In this document: positions 18,411 to 27,734 of the stretch, one piece after another
Layout of the letters: every line of letters begins with the position of its first letter
How positions within the stretch are numbered: the stretch's first letter is position 1
NCBI GenBank assembly: GCA_017307855.1
Contig: JAFKGD010000010.1
Location: 1-64,000 of the forward strand
Length of the DNA: 64,000 nucleotides
Origin: Burkholderiales bacterium
GTDB lineage: Bacteria > Pseudomonadota > Gammaproteobacteria > Burkholderiales > Burkholderiaceae_C
Reading direction: 5' to 3'
Translations under genes and position numbers: made by a program
Notes under the pieces: model-generated
Database searches by the model: none
Seen by the model: the letters and a program-made list of their open reading frames with translations, nothing else
What the model was told of the DNA's origin: nothing

Positions 18411-18937
18411 GGAGAGGCCTCCGCGCCGGTGGAGTCGCCCACGCCGAGTGCGCGCTGCATGAGCACCGTGTCGTGCCAGCGACCGAATTTCCAGCCGCTG
18501 GAGGCCAGCTTGCCTGTGTGCGTGAAACCCAGCGCACCGTGCAGGCCGATGGAGCCCGCGTTGTCGGAGCCGCCGATCACGGCCACCATCTGGCGCGCGC
18601 CCGCAGCTTCGCATCGGGTGATGAGCTCGGCCAGCAGTGCACGACCGAGGCCACGGCCCTGCCGCTCGGGCGCGAGGTAGATCGAGTTCTCGACGCAGAA
18701 GCGATAGGCCGGGCGTGGGCGGAACGGCCCTGCGTAGGCGTAGCCGGCAACGGTGCCGGCGTCTTCCACGACCAGGTAAGGCAGGCCGCGCGACAGCACG
18801 TCGTTGCGTCTGCGCGCCATCTCGGCTTCGTCGGGGGCATCCAGCTCGAAGCTGGCCGTGCCGTGGAGCACATGGTGCCGGTAGATGGCTGTTACTGCCG
18901 GCACGTCATCGGCGCGGCTGGGTCGAACGAGAGGCAT
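18407..18937 (-). CDS. GNAT N-acetyltransferase, phosphinothricin-acetyltransferase type
   Basis: The 176-residue GCN5-related acetyltransferase has the start VRPSRADDVPAVTAIYRHHVLHGTASFE, the acetyl-CoA loop PERQGRGLGRALL, and GSDNAGSIGLHGALGF with GKLASSGWKFGRWHDTVLMQ near the end. These mark the Pat/YncA group, which acetylates amino groups of methionine analogues and similar compounds. The substrate is not known. It is the first gene of a two-gene minus-strand unit divergent from rpsP. Confidence 0.88.
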   Translation of the reverse strand: MPLVRPSRADDVPAVTAIYRHHVLHGTASFELDAPDEAEMARRRNDVLSRGLPYLVVEDAGTVAGYAYAGPFRPRPAYRFCVENSIYLAPERQGRGLGRALLAELITRCEAAGARQMVAVIGGSDNAGSIGLHGALGFTHTGKLASSGWKFGRWHDTVLMQRALGVGDSTGAEASP

Positions 18938-18962
18938 GGATGGGGAGCGTCTGGCGCAGGGC

Positions 18963-18968
18963 TATAAT
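18963..18968 (+). promoter_or_regulatory. -10 box of the rpsP operon promoter
   Basis: A perfect TATAAT lies 88 bases before rpsP, with no strong -35. The distance leaves a leader of about 80 bases, compatible with feedback control of the ribosomal operon. Confidence 0.6.
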
Positions 18969-19055
18969 GTCGGGCTTTCCAGCGTGTCGCTGGCCGGGTG
19001 GCCATGTCGCGTGTCTCAAACGTTGGGGAAATTACCACCACCCGAAGGATAAATC

Positions 19056-19307
19056 ATGGTCGTCATTCGACTCTCCCGCGGCGGCTCCAAGGCCCGTCCG
19101 TTCTTCAACATCGTCGTTGCCGACAAGCGCGTGCGCCGCGACGGCCGCTTCATCGAGCGCGTGGGTTTCTACAACCCGCTGGCCCGTGGCGGCGAAGAGC
19201 GCCTGCGCATCGCGCAGGACCGCCTGACCTACTGGAAGGGCGTCGGCGCGCAGGCATCTCCCACCGTGGAGCGCCTGCTCAAGGAAGGTGCCGCTGCCGC
19301 GGCATGA
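19056..19307 (+). CDS. rpsP: 30S ribosomal protein S16
   Basis: S16 is an assembly protein of the small subunit. The 83-residue product starts [25 protein letters not shown], has [14 protein letters not shown], and ends in an alanine tail, all standard for the family. It is the first gene of the rpsP-rimM-trmD-rplS operon and lies 88 bases after a TATAAT box. Confidence 0.97.
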   Translation: MVVIRLSRGGSKARPFFNIVVADKRVRRDGRFIERVGFYNPLARGGEERLRIAQDRLTYWKGVGAQASPTVERLLKEGAAAAA

Positions 19308-19314
19308 GGTCGGC

Positions 19315-19908
19315 ATGGCGGCATCCGCGCTGCCTGTCCGCGCGATGACGCCCGCTCTCGAATCCGCCGAACTTCCGGCGGATGCCATCGAGGTCGGGCG
19401 CATTGCCGATGCCTGGGGCATCAAGGGATGGTTCCGCATCATCCCGCACAGCGCCCAACCCGAGGCGCTGTTCTCTTCCAAACGCTGGTATCTGCTGCCG
19501 GCCGAACGCGGGCCCAAGGCCTTCGACGGAACGGTGCTACTGCGCATCCGCGAGGCGCGCGAGCATGCCGCCAGCGTGGTGGCCAGCTCCGCCGACATCC
19601 CCGATCGCAGTGCCGCAGAGGCGCTCAAGGGGGCGAGGGTGTTCGTTCCGCGGTCGAGCTTTCCGTCGACCGGCGATGACGAGTATTACTGGATCGACCT
19701 GATCGGCCTGGATGTCGTCAATCGCGAAGGTGTGGTGCTGGGTACCGTTCGCGACCTGCTTTCCACCGGCCCGCAAACGGTACTGGTGCTGCACCATGAG
19801 CAGGACGGCAAGCCGGCCGAACGCATGATCCCATTCGTCTCGGCCTATGTCGATGCGGTGGATGTGCCGGGCCGCCGCATCACGGTCGACTGGCAACCCG
19901 ATTACTGA
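19315..19908 (+). CDS. rimM: Ribosome maturation factor RimM
   Basis: RimM helps assemble the head of the 30S subunit and binds S19. The 197-residue protein has the N-terminal barrel (EVGRIADAWGIKGWFRIIP) and the PRC-barrel (YYWIDLIGLDVVNREGVVLGTV, then IPFVSAYVDAVD). The ATG at 19315 is 7 bases after rpsP. It lies between rpsP and trmD as in most proteobacteria. Confidence 0.96.
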   Translation: MAASALPVRAMTPALESAELPADAIEVGRIADAWGIKGWFRIIPHSAQPEALFSSKRWYLLPAERGPKAFDGTVLLRIREAREHAASVVASSADIPDRSAAEALKGARVFVPRSSFPSTGDDEYYWIDLIGLDVVNREGVVLGTVRDLLSTGPQTVLVLHHEQDGKPAERMIPFVSAYVDAVDVPGRRITVDWQPDY

Positions 19909-19927
19909 CCGTCGTCCCGCACGCCCG

Positions 19928-20695
19928 ATGCGATTCGACGTCCTCACGCTCTTTCCCGAACTGTTCGAGCCGTTCCTGCGCAGCGGCGTGACGCGGCGTG
20001 CCTACGAGGGCCGCCTCGTGGACGTGCGCCTGTGGAATCCGCGCGACTACGCAGAGGGCAACTACCGACGCGTGGACGACCGCCCGTTCGGTGGCGGCCC
20101 CGGCATGGTGATGATGGCCGAGCCGCTGGCACGCTGCCTGGCGGCGGTCCGCGCTGAGCGGCAGGACGCGGCCCCGGTGGTGCTGTTCTCCCCGATCGGC
20201 GAACGTCTGGACCATGGTGCTGTCAGCCGCTGGGCCGCTGGCGAGGGGGGCATCCTGCTGTGTGGACGGTACGAGGGTATCGACCAGCGTTTCGTCGATC
20301 GCCACGTCGACCTGCAGATCAGCCTGGGCGATTTCGTCCTCTCCGGCGGCGAGATCGCTGGCATGGCACTGCTCGATGCCGTCGCCCGGCTGCAGCCCGG
20401 CGTGCTGGGTGAGCCCGGCAGCCACGCGCAGGACAGCTTCAATCCTGAACTCGATGGCCTGCTGGATTGTCCGCACTACACGCGTCCCGAGGTCTGGGAC
20501 GACCTGCCCGTGCCGCCCGCATTGCTGTCGGGCCACCACGCCCAGATCGAACGCTGGCGGCGCGATCAGCGGCTGCAGGTCACCGCGCGTCACCGGCCCG
20601 ACCTGATCGCCGCCGCCCGCGCCGCCGGGCTGCTGACCCGGCAGGATGAAGCTGTGCTTGCAGATACGCCGCGGGCAGCCGCCGACTTGCTATAA
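19928..20695 (+). CDS. trmD: tRNA (guanine-37-N1)-methyltransferase TrmD
   Basis: TrmD methylates G37 of tRNA using S-adenosylmethionine and prevents frameshifts. The 255-residue SPOUT enzyme shows MRFDVLTLFPELF, the RPFGGGPGMVMM loop, and the knot segment GRYEGIDQRF with SLGDFVLSGGEIAGMALLDAV. The start matches the family. The end of the gene overlaps a promoter for rplS. Confidence 0.97.
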   Translation: MRFDVLTLFPELFEPFLRSGVTRRAYEGRLVDVRLWNPRDYAEGNYRRVDDRPFGGGPGMVMMAEPLARCLAAVRAERQDAAPVVLFSPIGERLDHGAVSRWAAGEGGILLCGRYEGIDQRFVDRHVDLQISLGDFVLSGGEIAGMALLDAVARLQPGVLGEPGSHAQDSFNPELDGLLDCPHYTRPEVWDDLPVPPALLSGHHAQIERWRRDQRLQVTARHRPDLIAAARAAGLLTRQDEAVLADTPRAAADLL

Positions 20696-20696
20696 T
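20687..20696 (+). promoter_or_regulatory. Extended -10 promoter for rplS inside trmD
   Basis: The sequence TTGCTATAAT is an extended -10 element overlapping the trmD stop. It would start a transcript with a leader of about 150 bases before rplS, giving L19 an extra promoter. Confidence 0.55.
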
Positions 20697-20853
20697 GGCA
20701 GGCTTTCCGATCCTCTGCCCGGCCGCGGCATTTCCTGTACACCAACCGTAGCGGCGGGTGTGCGGGCTCTCGAAGACCCAATCGCCCTGTGCGAACGGTC
20801 TGCCGAAGGGGCCGCCTTCAGCGTAGCGCGGGCACGATCTTCAAGAGGAAACC

Positions 20854-21243
20854 ATGAACCTGATCCAGACCCTCGAACAGGAAGAAATTGCCCGCCTGGG
20901 CAAGAAGATCCCCGAGTTCTCCCCCGGCGACACGGTCATCGTGAGCGTCAACGTCGTCGAAGGCACCCGCAAGCGCGTGCAGGCCTACGAAGGCGTGGTG
21001 ATCGCCAAGCGCAACCGTGGCCTCAACAGCGGCTTCACCGTTCGCAAGATCTCCAGCGGTGAAGGCGTCGAACGTACCTTCCAGACCTACAGCCCGCTGA
21101 TCGCCGGCATCGAAGTCAAGCGCCGTGGCGACGTGCGCCGCGCCAAGCTTTACTACCTGCGCGAGCGCAGCGGCAAGTCGGCCCGCATCAAGGAAAAGCT
21201 CAACCTGCGCGCCACGCCGGCAGCTGCTCCCGCCGCCGAGTAA
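20854..21243 (+). CDS. rplS: 50S ribosomal protein L19
   Basis: L19 sits at the interface of the two subunits. The 129-residue protein has the family signatures [45 protein letters not shown] and [27 protein letters not shown], with a short alanine-rich end. The ATG follows an AAGAGGAAA ribosome site. It is the last gene of the rpsP operon, with a second promoter 158 bases upstream. Confidence 0.97.
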   Translation: MNLIQTLEQEEIARLGKKIPEFSPGDTVIVSVNVVEGTRKRVQAYEGVVIAKRNRGLNSGFTVRKISSGEGVERTFQTYSPLIAGIEVKRRGDVRRAKLYYLRERSGKSARIKEKLNLRATPAAAPAAE

Positions 21244-21334
21244 GCCAGCGCTTCATGCGCCCCGAGGCCGCCGCCAGCGTCAAGCTCGTGGCGGCTTCGC
21301 CGTTCTGGCTCCTGCAGATTCCGTATCCAGAGGC

Positions 21335-22024
21335 ATGACCACTCCGCTGTCCAAGATCCCCAACTTCAGGCCCGAAGCCATGCCGGTGCTGGGGATCGAC
21401 TCGCATCTGCCGGCGGTGCCAGCCGCGCGGCTGACCGGGCAGGCGCTGCGTGAGCGCTTCGCCGAGACGGGCCGCGCCTGGGAGCCGGAAATCATGCGCG
21501 AGCACCGCTTCGTCGACAGGCAGCCCGCGCAGGCCGCCGTGCTCGTGCCCATCGTGCAGCGCGCGCAGCCCACGGTGCTGCTCACGGTACGCACGGCCCA
21601 CCTGTCGTCGCATTCGGGGCAGATCGCTTTCCCTGGCGGCAAGACCGACGACACCGATCCCGACGCCGCGTTCACGGCGTTGCGCGAGGCGGATGAAGAG
21701 GTCGGTCTCAAACCGGCGTTCGCCGAGGTCATCGGCACCCTGCCGACCTATGTCACGGGCACGGCTTTCGTGATCACGCCCGTGATCGCGCTGGTGCGTC
21801 CGGGCTTCGAGTTGCAGCCCAACGAGTTCGAGGTGGCGGACGCGTTCGAGGTGCCCCTTTCCTTCCTGATGGACCCCGCGAACCACCACCGCCACGCCAT
21901 CGAGTTCGAAGGTGTGCGCCGCGAGTGGTTCTCGATGCCGTTCGACGATGGAGGGCGTAAGCGCTTCATCTGGGGCGCCACGGCCGGGATGCTGCGCAAC
22001 CTGTACCGCTATCTGTCGGCCTGA
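21335..22024 (+). CDS. CoA pyrophosphatase, Nudix family
   Basis: The 229-residue Nudix hydrolase belongs to the YeaB/NudL group, which splits CoA into 4-phosphopantetheine and 3,5-ADP. The CoA-type motif is LSSHSGQIAFPGGKTDDTD, followed by the Nudix box core ALREADEEVGL. The ATG at 21335 follows AGAGGC. An earlier frame start inside rplS has no support. Confidence 0.9.
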   Translation: MTTPLSKIPNFRPEAMPVLGIDSHLPAVPAARLTGQALRERFAETGRAWEPEIMREHRFVDRQPAQAAVLVPIVQRAQPTVLLTVRTAHLSSHSGQIAFPGGKTDDTDPDAAFTALREADEEVGLKPAFAEVIGTLPTYVTGTAFVITPVIALVRPGFELQPNEFEVADAFEVPLSFLMDPANHHRHAIEFEGVRREWFSMPFDDGGRKRFIWGATAGMLRNLYRYLSA

Positions 22025-22081
22025 GCGTCGCAGGCCGGGGTCCCGGGGCTAACGAGTCTGCCGGGCCGCTATCATTCCGGC

Positions 22082-23074
22082 ATGAGTTTCTTTGCCATCC
22101 TGGTCGCGTTGCTGATCGAGCAGGTCCGGCCACTGTCGCAGGACAACGGCGCGCATGCGGCCATGCGCAATTGGGCACGCTGGTGCCGCGTGAATTTCGA
22201 TGCCGGCCGGGGTCACCATGGCTGGGTGGTGTGGGGCCTCGCCGTGGGTCTGCCCACGCTGGTCACGCTGATGGTTCACGCCCTTCTGCTGGCTTATGTA
22301 GGTTGGCCCGCAGCCGTGGTCTGGAGCGTGGCGATCCTGTATCTCACGCTGGGCTTCCGGCAGTTCAGTCACCACTTCACCGACATCCGTGACGCCCTCG
22401 ACGCCGGCGACGAAGCGCTGGCCCGTGAACGCCTTGCCCGCTGGCAGCGTGTGGACGCCGCCGACCTGCCGCGCAGCGAGATCGTGCGCCATGTCATCGA
22501 ATACTCGGTACTGGCGGCCCATCGCCACGTGTTCGGCGTGCTGTTCTGGTTCTCCGTGCTGGCCGCTGTCGGACTGGGCCCCACGGGCGCTGTGTTCTAC
22601 CGCATGTCCGAATTCATGTCGCGCTACGGCGCGTATCGCCGCAAGGGGCCGGCGGCGCAGCCGATCAGCGAATCGCTGGTGCGCGCTGCGCAGGGCAACT
22701 GGGCCTGGATCGACTGGCTGCCGGCGCGCATCACGGCGCTGGGCTTTGCGGTCGTCGGGAGCTTCGAGGACGCCATCGACGGCTGGCGCAACTACGCCCA
22801 GCGGTTTCCCAACGACAACGACGGCGTGATCCTCGCAGCGACGGCCGGCGCGCTCGACGTTCGCCTGGGTGGCCGGGAGCTGCAGCCAGCCTTCCTGCCC
22901 GACAGCTCGCAAACCCTTCAGGGTTCTCCGGCCGCCGCCGCTGTGCCGCCGGCTACACCCGGTCGGGAACCGGAGGTCGCCCATCTGGCCCAGGTGGTGG
23001 GGCTGGTGTGGCGCACGGTCGTCATGTGGATGGTGCTGCTGGCACTGCTCACGCTGGCGCGCCTGCTGGGGTGA
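22082..23074 (+). CDS. CobD/CbiB-family membrane protein
   Basis: The 330-residue membrane protein is assigned to the CobD/CbiB family. It starts [18 protein letters not shown], has helices near 50-90, 158-180 and 305-328, and [31 protein letters not shown] in the loop, which resembles the CobD loop. CobD/CbiB makes adenosylcobinamide phosphate, but no other cobalamin genes are near. Burkholderiales carry such a divergent copy beside hisC, so a role in B12 synthesis is not proved. Confidence 0.7.
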   Translation: MSFFAILVALLIEQVRPLSQDNGAHAAMRNWARWCRVNFDAGRGHHGWVVWGLAVGLPTLVTLMVHALLLAYVGWPAAVVWSVAILYLTLGFRQFSHHFTDIRDALDAGDEALARERLARWQRVDAADLPRSEIVRHVIEYSVLAAHRHVFGVLFWFSVLAAVGLGPTGAVFYRMSEFMSRYGAYRRKGPAAQPISESLVRAAQGNWAWIDWLPARITALGFAVVGSFEDAIDGWRNYAQRFPNDNDGVILAATAGALDVRLGGRELQPAFLPDSSQTLQGSPAAAAVPPATPGREPEVAHLAQVVGLVWRTVVMWMVLLALLTLARLLG

Positions 23075-23081
23075 GCCGGCC

Positions 23082-24176
23082 ATGAGCGCCTTGCCTCAGG
23101 CGGAGCCGACGTCGCGCTTCTGGAGCCCGCAGATTTGCTCGCTCGTGCCCTACGTGCCGGGCGAGCAGCCGCGCATCGAGGGTCTGGTCAAGCTCAACAC
23201 CAACGAGAATCCCTATCCGCCTTCACCGCGGGTGATCGAGGCCATTGCCCGTGCGGCCTCCGAGGGCCTGCAGCTCTATCCCGATCCTTCGTCCAGCGCC
23301 CTGCGCGGCGCCATCGCGACGGCCTGCGGCACGACCCTGGATCATGTGTTCGCGGGCAATGGATCCGACGAAGTTCTGGCGCTCGCGTTCCATGCCTTCT
23401 TCCGTCACGGCATGCCGTTGCTGATGCCTGACATCAGCTACAGCTTCTATCGCGTCTACTGCGACCTCTACGGCATCGAGCCGGAATGCGTGCCGCTCGA
23501 CGCGCAGATGCGCGTGGATGTGTCCGATTACGCCCGCGCAAGCGGGCAAGTCAGTGGCGTGGTGATCGCGAATCCCAATGCGCCGACGGGCATCGCGCTG
23601 CCGCTGGCCGACATCGAGCGCCTGCTGCTGGCACATCCCGGCCGTGTCGTGCTCGTGGATGAAGCCTATGTGGATTTCGGCGCCGAATCGGCGCTGGCGC
23701 TGGTGGATCGCCATCCTAACCTGCTGGTGGTGCAGACGCTGTCGAAGTCGCGCTCGCTGGCGGGTTTGCGTGTGGGCTTCGCCATCGGTCAGCGCCATCT
23801 GGTCGAGGCGCTGGAGCGCGTGAAGGACAGTTTCAACTCCTACCCTCTGGACCGGGTGGCTCAGGCAGGCGCCCAGGCGGCCTTCGAGGACGTGGCGCAC
23901 TTCGAGCGGACGCGCCGGGCCGTGATCGACTCGCGCGACACCCTGGCCGCTGCGCTGGCTCGCCTGGGCTTCGAGGTGCTGCCCTCGGCGGCCAACTTCC
24001 TGTTCGTGCGCCATCGTGCGCACGACGCTGCCATGCTGGCCGCGCGATTGCGCGCCCAGGCCATCCTGGTGCGGCACTTCAGAATTCCACGCATCGAGCA
24101 GTACCTGCGCATCACCGTCGGCACGCCGGCGCAATGCGACCGCCTGGTTGCAGTCATGGCCCAACTGCTGGCCTGA
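23082..24176 (+). CDS. hisC: Histidinol-phosphate aminotransferase
   Basis: The enzyme is a PLP-dependent aminotransferase of histidine synthesis. The 364-residue protein has [13 protein letters not shown] near the start, the NPNAPTG loop, VDEAYVDFG, and the PLP lysine in [16 protein letters not shown]. The ATG at 23082 is 7 bases after the CobD-like gene. It is an additional or stand-alone hisC rather than part of a his operon here, so a paralogue with wider substrate range is possible. Confidence 0.9.
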   Translation: MSALPQAEPTSRFWSPQICSLVPYVPGEQPRIEGLVKLNTNENPYPPSPRVIEAIARAASEGLQLYPDPSSSALRGAIATACGTTLDHVFAGNGSDEVLALAFHAFFRHGMPLLMPDISYSFYRVYCDLYGIEPECVPLDAQMRVDVSDYARASGQVSGVVIANPNAPTGIALPLADIERLLLAHPGRVVLVDEAYVDFGAESALALVDRHPNLLVVQTLSKSRSLAGLRVGFAIGQRHLVEALERVKDSFNSYPLDRVAQAGAQAAFEDVAHFERTRRAVIDSRDTLAAALARLGFEVLPSAANFLFVRHRAHDAAMLAARLRAQAILVRHFRIPRIEQYLRITVGTPAQCDRLVAVMAQLLA

Positions 24177-24185
24177 GCGCGCGCG

Positions 24186-25109
24186 TCAGTAGCGCGCGGG
24201 CTGCGAGAGTTCGTCGAACAATTCCCGGTAGATGCGATGCCGGTTGGGCGTGATGCCACCTGTCTCGGGCGGCGCATCCACGGCGGCCAGTACGCCGCAG
24301 CCCGGCTCGTGAAGGTGTGTGCAGTTGTAGAAGCGGCAATGTTCCACCTGCGCGCGGATGTCGGGCATGCAGGCCGCGAGCCGCGCAGGCTCCAGATGGC
24401 GCAGCCCGAACTCCTGGAAACCCGGCGAATCGATCAGCGCGCCATGCCGTGCGGCATCCAGCCAGTACCAGGTGGTGCTGGTCGTCGTGTGACGGCCGGA
24501 ATTGAGCGCCTGCGATATCTCTCCCGTGGCCGCAGCCGCACCAGGCACCAGCAGATTGATCAGCGTACTCTTGCCAGCACCCGACGGGCCCAGCACCAGC
24601 GTGGTCTGGCCGCCCAGCTGCGCGATCAGCCGCGTACGTTCGGCGTCGCCCGACTGCTTCAGTGCCAGCGGCATGACGTCGTAGCCCATGCGGCGGTAAG
24701 GCGCAAGGCGCTTCCAGGCGGCCTCGAATGGCACGGCCAGATCGCTCTTGTTGAGCGCGATCAGCGGATGGATGTGTTCGGCCTCGGCGGCGATCAACGC
24801 GCGCGCGAGCTGGCTTTCGGAGAACTCGGGCTCGGCCGCCACGAGGATCAGCACTTGGTCGAGGTTGGCCGCGAACGATTTCGTGCGCACTTCGTCCTGA
24901 CGGTAGAACAGGTTGCGGCGCGGCTGCACGCGCTCGATGCTGCCTTCGTCACCCGTGGGTTGCCACAGCACGCGATCGCCGACCACGCTGGCGCTCTTCT
25001 TGCCACGCGGATGACAGATGCGGCGCGTGCCGTCGGGCGACTCGACCAGGCAATGGCGCCCGTGGCTGGCGATGACCAGGCCTTCGGCGAGCTCCGCCGG
25101 CCGGTTCAA
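24186..25109 (-). CDS. rsgA: Small ribosomal subunit biogenesis GTPase RsgA
   Basis: RsgA checks late 30S assembly. The 307-residue protein has an OB-fold N-terminus, then the circularly permuted GTPase order: NKSD (G4), GPSGAGKSTLINLL (G1) and DSPGFQEFGL (G3). The C-terminal zinc site reads HCRFYNCTHLHEPGCGV. The permuted order and zinc knuckle are diagnostic. Upstream on the same strand are phhB and the M48 peptidase gene, spaced by 10 bases. Confidence 0.96.
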   Translation of the reverse strand: MNRPAELAEGLVIASHGRHCLVESPDGTRRICHPRGKKSASVVGDRVLWQPTGDEGSIERVQPRRNLFYRQDEVRTKSFAANLDQVLILVAAEPEFSESQLARALIAAEAEHIHPLIALNKSDLAVPFEAAWKRLAPYRRMGYDVMPLALKQSGDAERTRLIAQLGGQTTLVLGPSGAGKSTLINLLVPGAAAATGEISQALNSGRHTTTSTTWYWLDAARHGALIDSPGFQEFGLRHLEPARLAACMPDIRAQVEHCRFYNCTHLHEPGCGVLAAVDAPPETGGITPNRHRIYRELFDELSQPARY

Positions 25110-25119
25110 GCCGGGCCCT

Positions 25120-25455
25120 TCATGCCAGCAATGCGTCGGCCTGCGCCGCGCACTCGAGATCGGTCTCCGAGATGCCGCCCACGTCGTGCGTGTTGAAGCG
25201 CACCACGCATCGGTTGTAGTGCACCGAGAGATCGGGATGGTGGTCCTGCCGGTGCGCGATGAAGGCCAGTGCGTTCACGAAGGCGATGGTCTCGTGGAAG
25301 TTGGCAAAGGTGTAGGTCTTCTCGATCGCCACGGCCGGGCCGTCGCCGTCGAGCTTCCACCCGGTGAGTTGCGCCAGCCGCGAGACGATCTCGGTGGCAT
25401 TGAGGGCACGGCGCGGCTGGCCGGACCAATTTTTCGCCTGGAACATCGAACTCAT
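25120..25455 (-). CDS. phhB: 4a-hydroxytetrahydrobiopterin dehydratase
   Basis: The enzyme recycles the pterin cofactor after phenylalanine hydroxylation (pterin-4a-carbinolamine dehydratase). The 111-residue product has WKLDGDGPAVAIEKTYTFANFHETIAFVN and the signature HRQDHHPDLSVHYNRCVVRFNTHDVGG, with the catalytic histidines in DHHP. The start overlaps the stop of the M48 peptidase gene by 4 bases, so the two are coupled. Confidence 0.93.
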   Translation of the reverse strand: MSSMFQAKNWSGQPRRALNATEIVSRLAQLTGWKLDGDGPAVAIEKTYTFANFHETIAFVNALAFIAHRQDHHPDLSVHYNRCVVRFNTHDVGGISETDLECAAQADALLA

Positions 25456-26753
25456 GCGGCGGCTCCCTGAGTCATGCGCGCCAGCCGCTCGGTGGCGGGC
25501 GGATGCGAGTAGTAGAACTTCACGTACAGCGGATCTGGCGTGAGGGTGGAGGCGTTGTCTTCGTAGAGCTTGAGCAGCGCGGACGACAGGTCGGCGCCGC
25601 TGGTGCGTGCGACGGCATAGGCATCGGCCTCGAACTCGTGGCGGCGTGACAGTTGTGCGAACAGCGGCGCCACGAAGAAGCTGAACACCGGCACCGCCAG
25701 CAGGAAGAGCAGCAGCGCCAGCGCATCGTTGGGAGCAGCCACGCCAGACACCGCTTCGAGGTTCGGCCGCACACCCAGGCCGGTATAGAACCACACCTGA
25801 GAAGACAGCCAGCCCAGCAGCGCGAAGCCTGCCAGGCTGAGCGCGAACAGGCTCGCCATGCGCTTGATGATGTGCCGGTGGGCGAAGTGGCCCAGTTCGT
25901 GCGCGAGCACGGCATCCACTTCGCCAGGCGCCAGGCGTGCCAGCAGCGTGTCGTAGAACACCACGCGCTTGGAGGCGCCGAAGCCGGTGAAGTAGGCGTT
26001 GGCGTGCGCGCTGCGGCGGCTGCCATCCATCACGAACAGGCCCTTGGCCGCGAAACCACAGCGTTGCATGAGGGCCGTCACGCGTGCGCGCAGCGCCTCG
26101 TCATCCAGCGGCTTGAAGCGGTTGAACAGCGGGGCGATGCAGGTGGGATAGACCAGCATCAGCACCAGGTTGAACGCCGTCCAGGCGCCCCAGGCCCAAA
26201 GCCACCACAGGCTGCCGGCGGCACCCATGAGCCACAGGATCAGGGCCGCGATCGGCAAGCCGATGGCGGCGCCCACCAGTGTCGATCGCACGAGGTCGGC
26301 CAGCCACAGACGCGCCGTCATGCGGTTGAAGCCAAAGCGCTGCTCGATCACGAAGGTCTGGTAGAGCGTGAACGGCAGCTCGATCAGGCTGCCGATGACG
26401 ACGAACGAGGCCAGCAGCGCCAGTTGCTGCCACATGCCGGGCCCGACCAGCGACAGCAGCCACTGGTTCAGTGCATCCAGCCCGCCCAGCAGCGTCCAGC
26501 CCAGCAGCACGGCCGCGCCGAAGGCGGTTTCGAGCAGGCCGAATCGCGACTTGGCCAGCGTGTAGTCGGCCGCTTTCTGGTGCGCCTGCAGTCCCACGGT
26601 GGCGGCGAAGGCTTCGGGCACGGTGTTGCGATGCAGAGCCACATGGCGCATCTGGCGCGAGGCCAGCCAGAACTTCACGGCCAGGCCCGCCAGCAGGAAC
26701 GCGGCGAAGGCGAGGGTGAGCAGCAGGGAAGGCGAGATCGGCTCTGACGACAT
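25452..26753 (-). CDS. M48-family membrane metallopeptidase (Ste24-like)
   Basis: The 433-residue zinc protease is of the Ste24/CAAX-prenyl-protease type. Helices lie at 8-28, 62-82, 100-120, 148-200 and 285-345. The catalytic motif HELGH is in [13 protein letters not shown], with the third ligand in [11 protein letters not shown]. In bacteria such enzymes are presumed to cut membrane or misfolded proteins. The ATG at 26753 gives the family start; the open frame extends upstream without similarity. It is transcribed with phhB and rsgA and is divergent from orn. Confidence 0.9.
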   Translation of the reverse strand: MSSEPISPSLLLTLAFAAFLLAGLAVKFWLASRQMRHVALHRNTVPEAFAATVGLQAHQKAADYTLAKSRFGLLETAFGAAVLLGWTLLGGLDALNQWLLSLVGPGMWQQLALLASFVVIGSLIELPFTLYQTFVIEQRFGFNRMTARLWLADLVRSTLVGAAIGLPIAALILWLMGAAGSLWWLWAWGAWTAFNLVLMLVYPTCIAPLFNRFKPLDDEALRARVTALMQRCGFAAKGLFVMDGSRRSAHANAYFTGFGASKRVVFYDTLLARLAPGEVDAVLAHELGHFAHRHIIKRMASLFALSLAGFALLGWLSSQVWFYTGLGVRPNLEAVSGVAAPNDALALLLFLLAVPVFSFFVAPLFAQLSRRHEFEADAYAVARTSGADLSSALLKLYEDNASTLTPDPLYVKFYYSHPPATERLARMTQGAAA

Positions 26754-26810
26754 GGCGGGGAGTGTAGGCGGCTTTGGCCGGGGCCCCGGGCCTTGGGTGA
26801 CAATTCCCGC

Positions 26811-27422
26811 ATGCCCGAAACCCTTCCCGATTCCGTGCCGGCGGCCACACCCGCCGCGGCCCCCATGCTGGCCCGTTCCGACCAGAACCTCGTCTGGCTC
26901 GACTGCGAAATGACCGGCCTCGACCCCGAAACCGACCGCCTCATCGAAATCGCCGTCGTCGTCACCGGCCCCAACCTCGAGCCCCGCATCGAAGGTCCGG
27001 TATTCGCGATCCACCAGAGCGACGAACAGCTCGACCGCATGGACGCCTGGAACAAAGGCACGCACGGGCGAAGCGGCCTGATTGATCGCGTGAAGGCCAG
27101 CACCGTGACCGAAGCCGAGGCCGAACAGCAACTGCTGGATTTCATCTCGAAATACGCACCGCGCAGCGGCTCGCCCATGTGCGGCAACACCATCGGGCAG
27201 GATCGCCGCTTCCTCGTGAAGTACATGCCGAAGCTCGAGGCTTACTTCCACTACCGCAATCTCGACGTCAGCACGCTGAAGGAACTGGCGCGGCGCTGGC
27301 GGCCCGAGATCTACAGCGCCTTCAAGAAGCAGCAGGCCCACACCGCGCTGGCCGACGTGCACGAGTCCATCGAGGAGCTGGTGCACTACCGCACCCACTT
27401 CCTGCGCATGCCCGAAGCCTGA
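26811..27422 (+). CDS. orn: Oligoribonuclease
   Basis: Orn is a 3-prime to 5-prime exoribonuclease that clears 2-5-base RNA fragments, including pGpG from cyclic di-GMP breakdown. The 203-residue protein has the DEDDh motifs [21 protein letters not shown] and [13 protein letters not shown]. The first 22 residues (alanine and proline rich) are a lineage-specific extension. The divergent gene encodes the M48 peptidase. Confidence 0.96.
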   Translation: MPETLPDSVPAATPAAAPMLARSDQNLVWLDCEMTGLDPETDRLIEIAVVVTGPNLEPRIEGPVFAIHQSDEQLDRMDAWNKGTHGRSGLIDRVKASTVTEAEAEQQLLDFISKYAPRSGSPMCGNTIGQDRRFLVKYMPKLEAYFHYRNLDVSTLKELARRWRPEIYSAFKKQQAHTALADVHESIEELVHYRTHFLRMPEA

Positions 27423-27505
27423 GCGCATCTGCGCTCGCCCGGGCGCCCATCAGACCGACCGCAGGGCTTCTTTTGCGGGCGCTAGGTAAAAACCCGAGGC
27501 CATGC

Positions 27506-27734
27506 GATAATCCTGGGCTTCGCGGCGCTGGCATCCTGGCGCGCCCCGAATCGCGCACATCTTCCTCACACATTGAAGCCGGGCCCTGCGGGGCTGCCGG
27601 CCCTCGCGCCCACCGGATCTGGCCTGCCAGATCCAGCCTTCGCGGCTTCGGGCGTTGAACTTCGTCTGATGGTTGATGTTGTATTTCAACCTTTGGACGA
27701 GCCGCCCGCGCAAGCCGTGGCGGCGTACTTGCAC
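27506..27734 (+). promoter_or_regulatory. Long structured leader of the DEAD-box helicase gene
   Basis: A likely -10 GATAAT at 27506-27511 is followed by roughly 220 untranslated bases. Within it, GGATCTGG and CCAGATCC (27617-27636) form a perfect 8-bp hairpin with a CCTG loop, and GC-rich inverted segments precede it. Long structured leaders are typical of cold-induced helicase genes. The leader role is inference from spacing. Confidence 0.5.

Noticed and set aside
22082..24176. Cobalamin biosynthesis cluster
   Set aside because: Only the CobD/CbiB-like gene is present; the neighbour hisC is a true histidinol-phosphate aminotransferase pattern and no other B12 genes or cobalamin riboswitch are seen.
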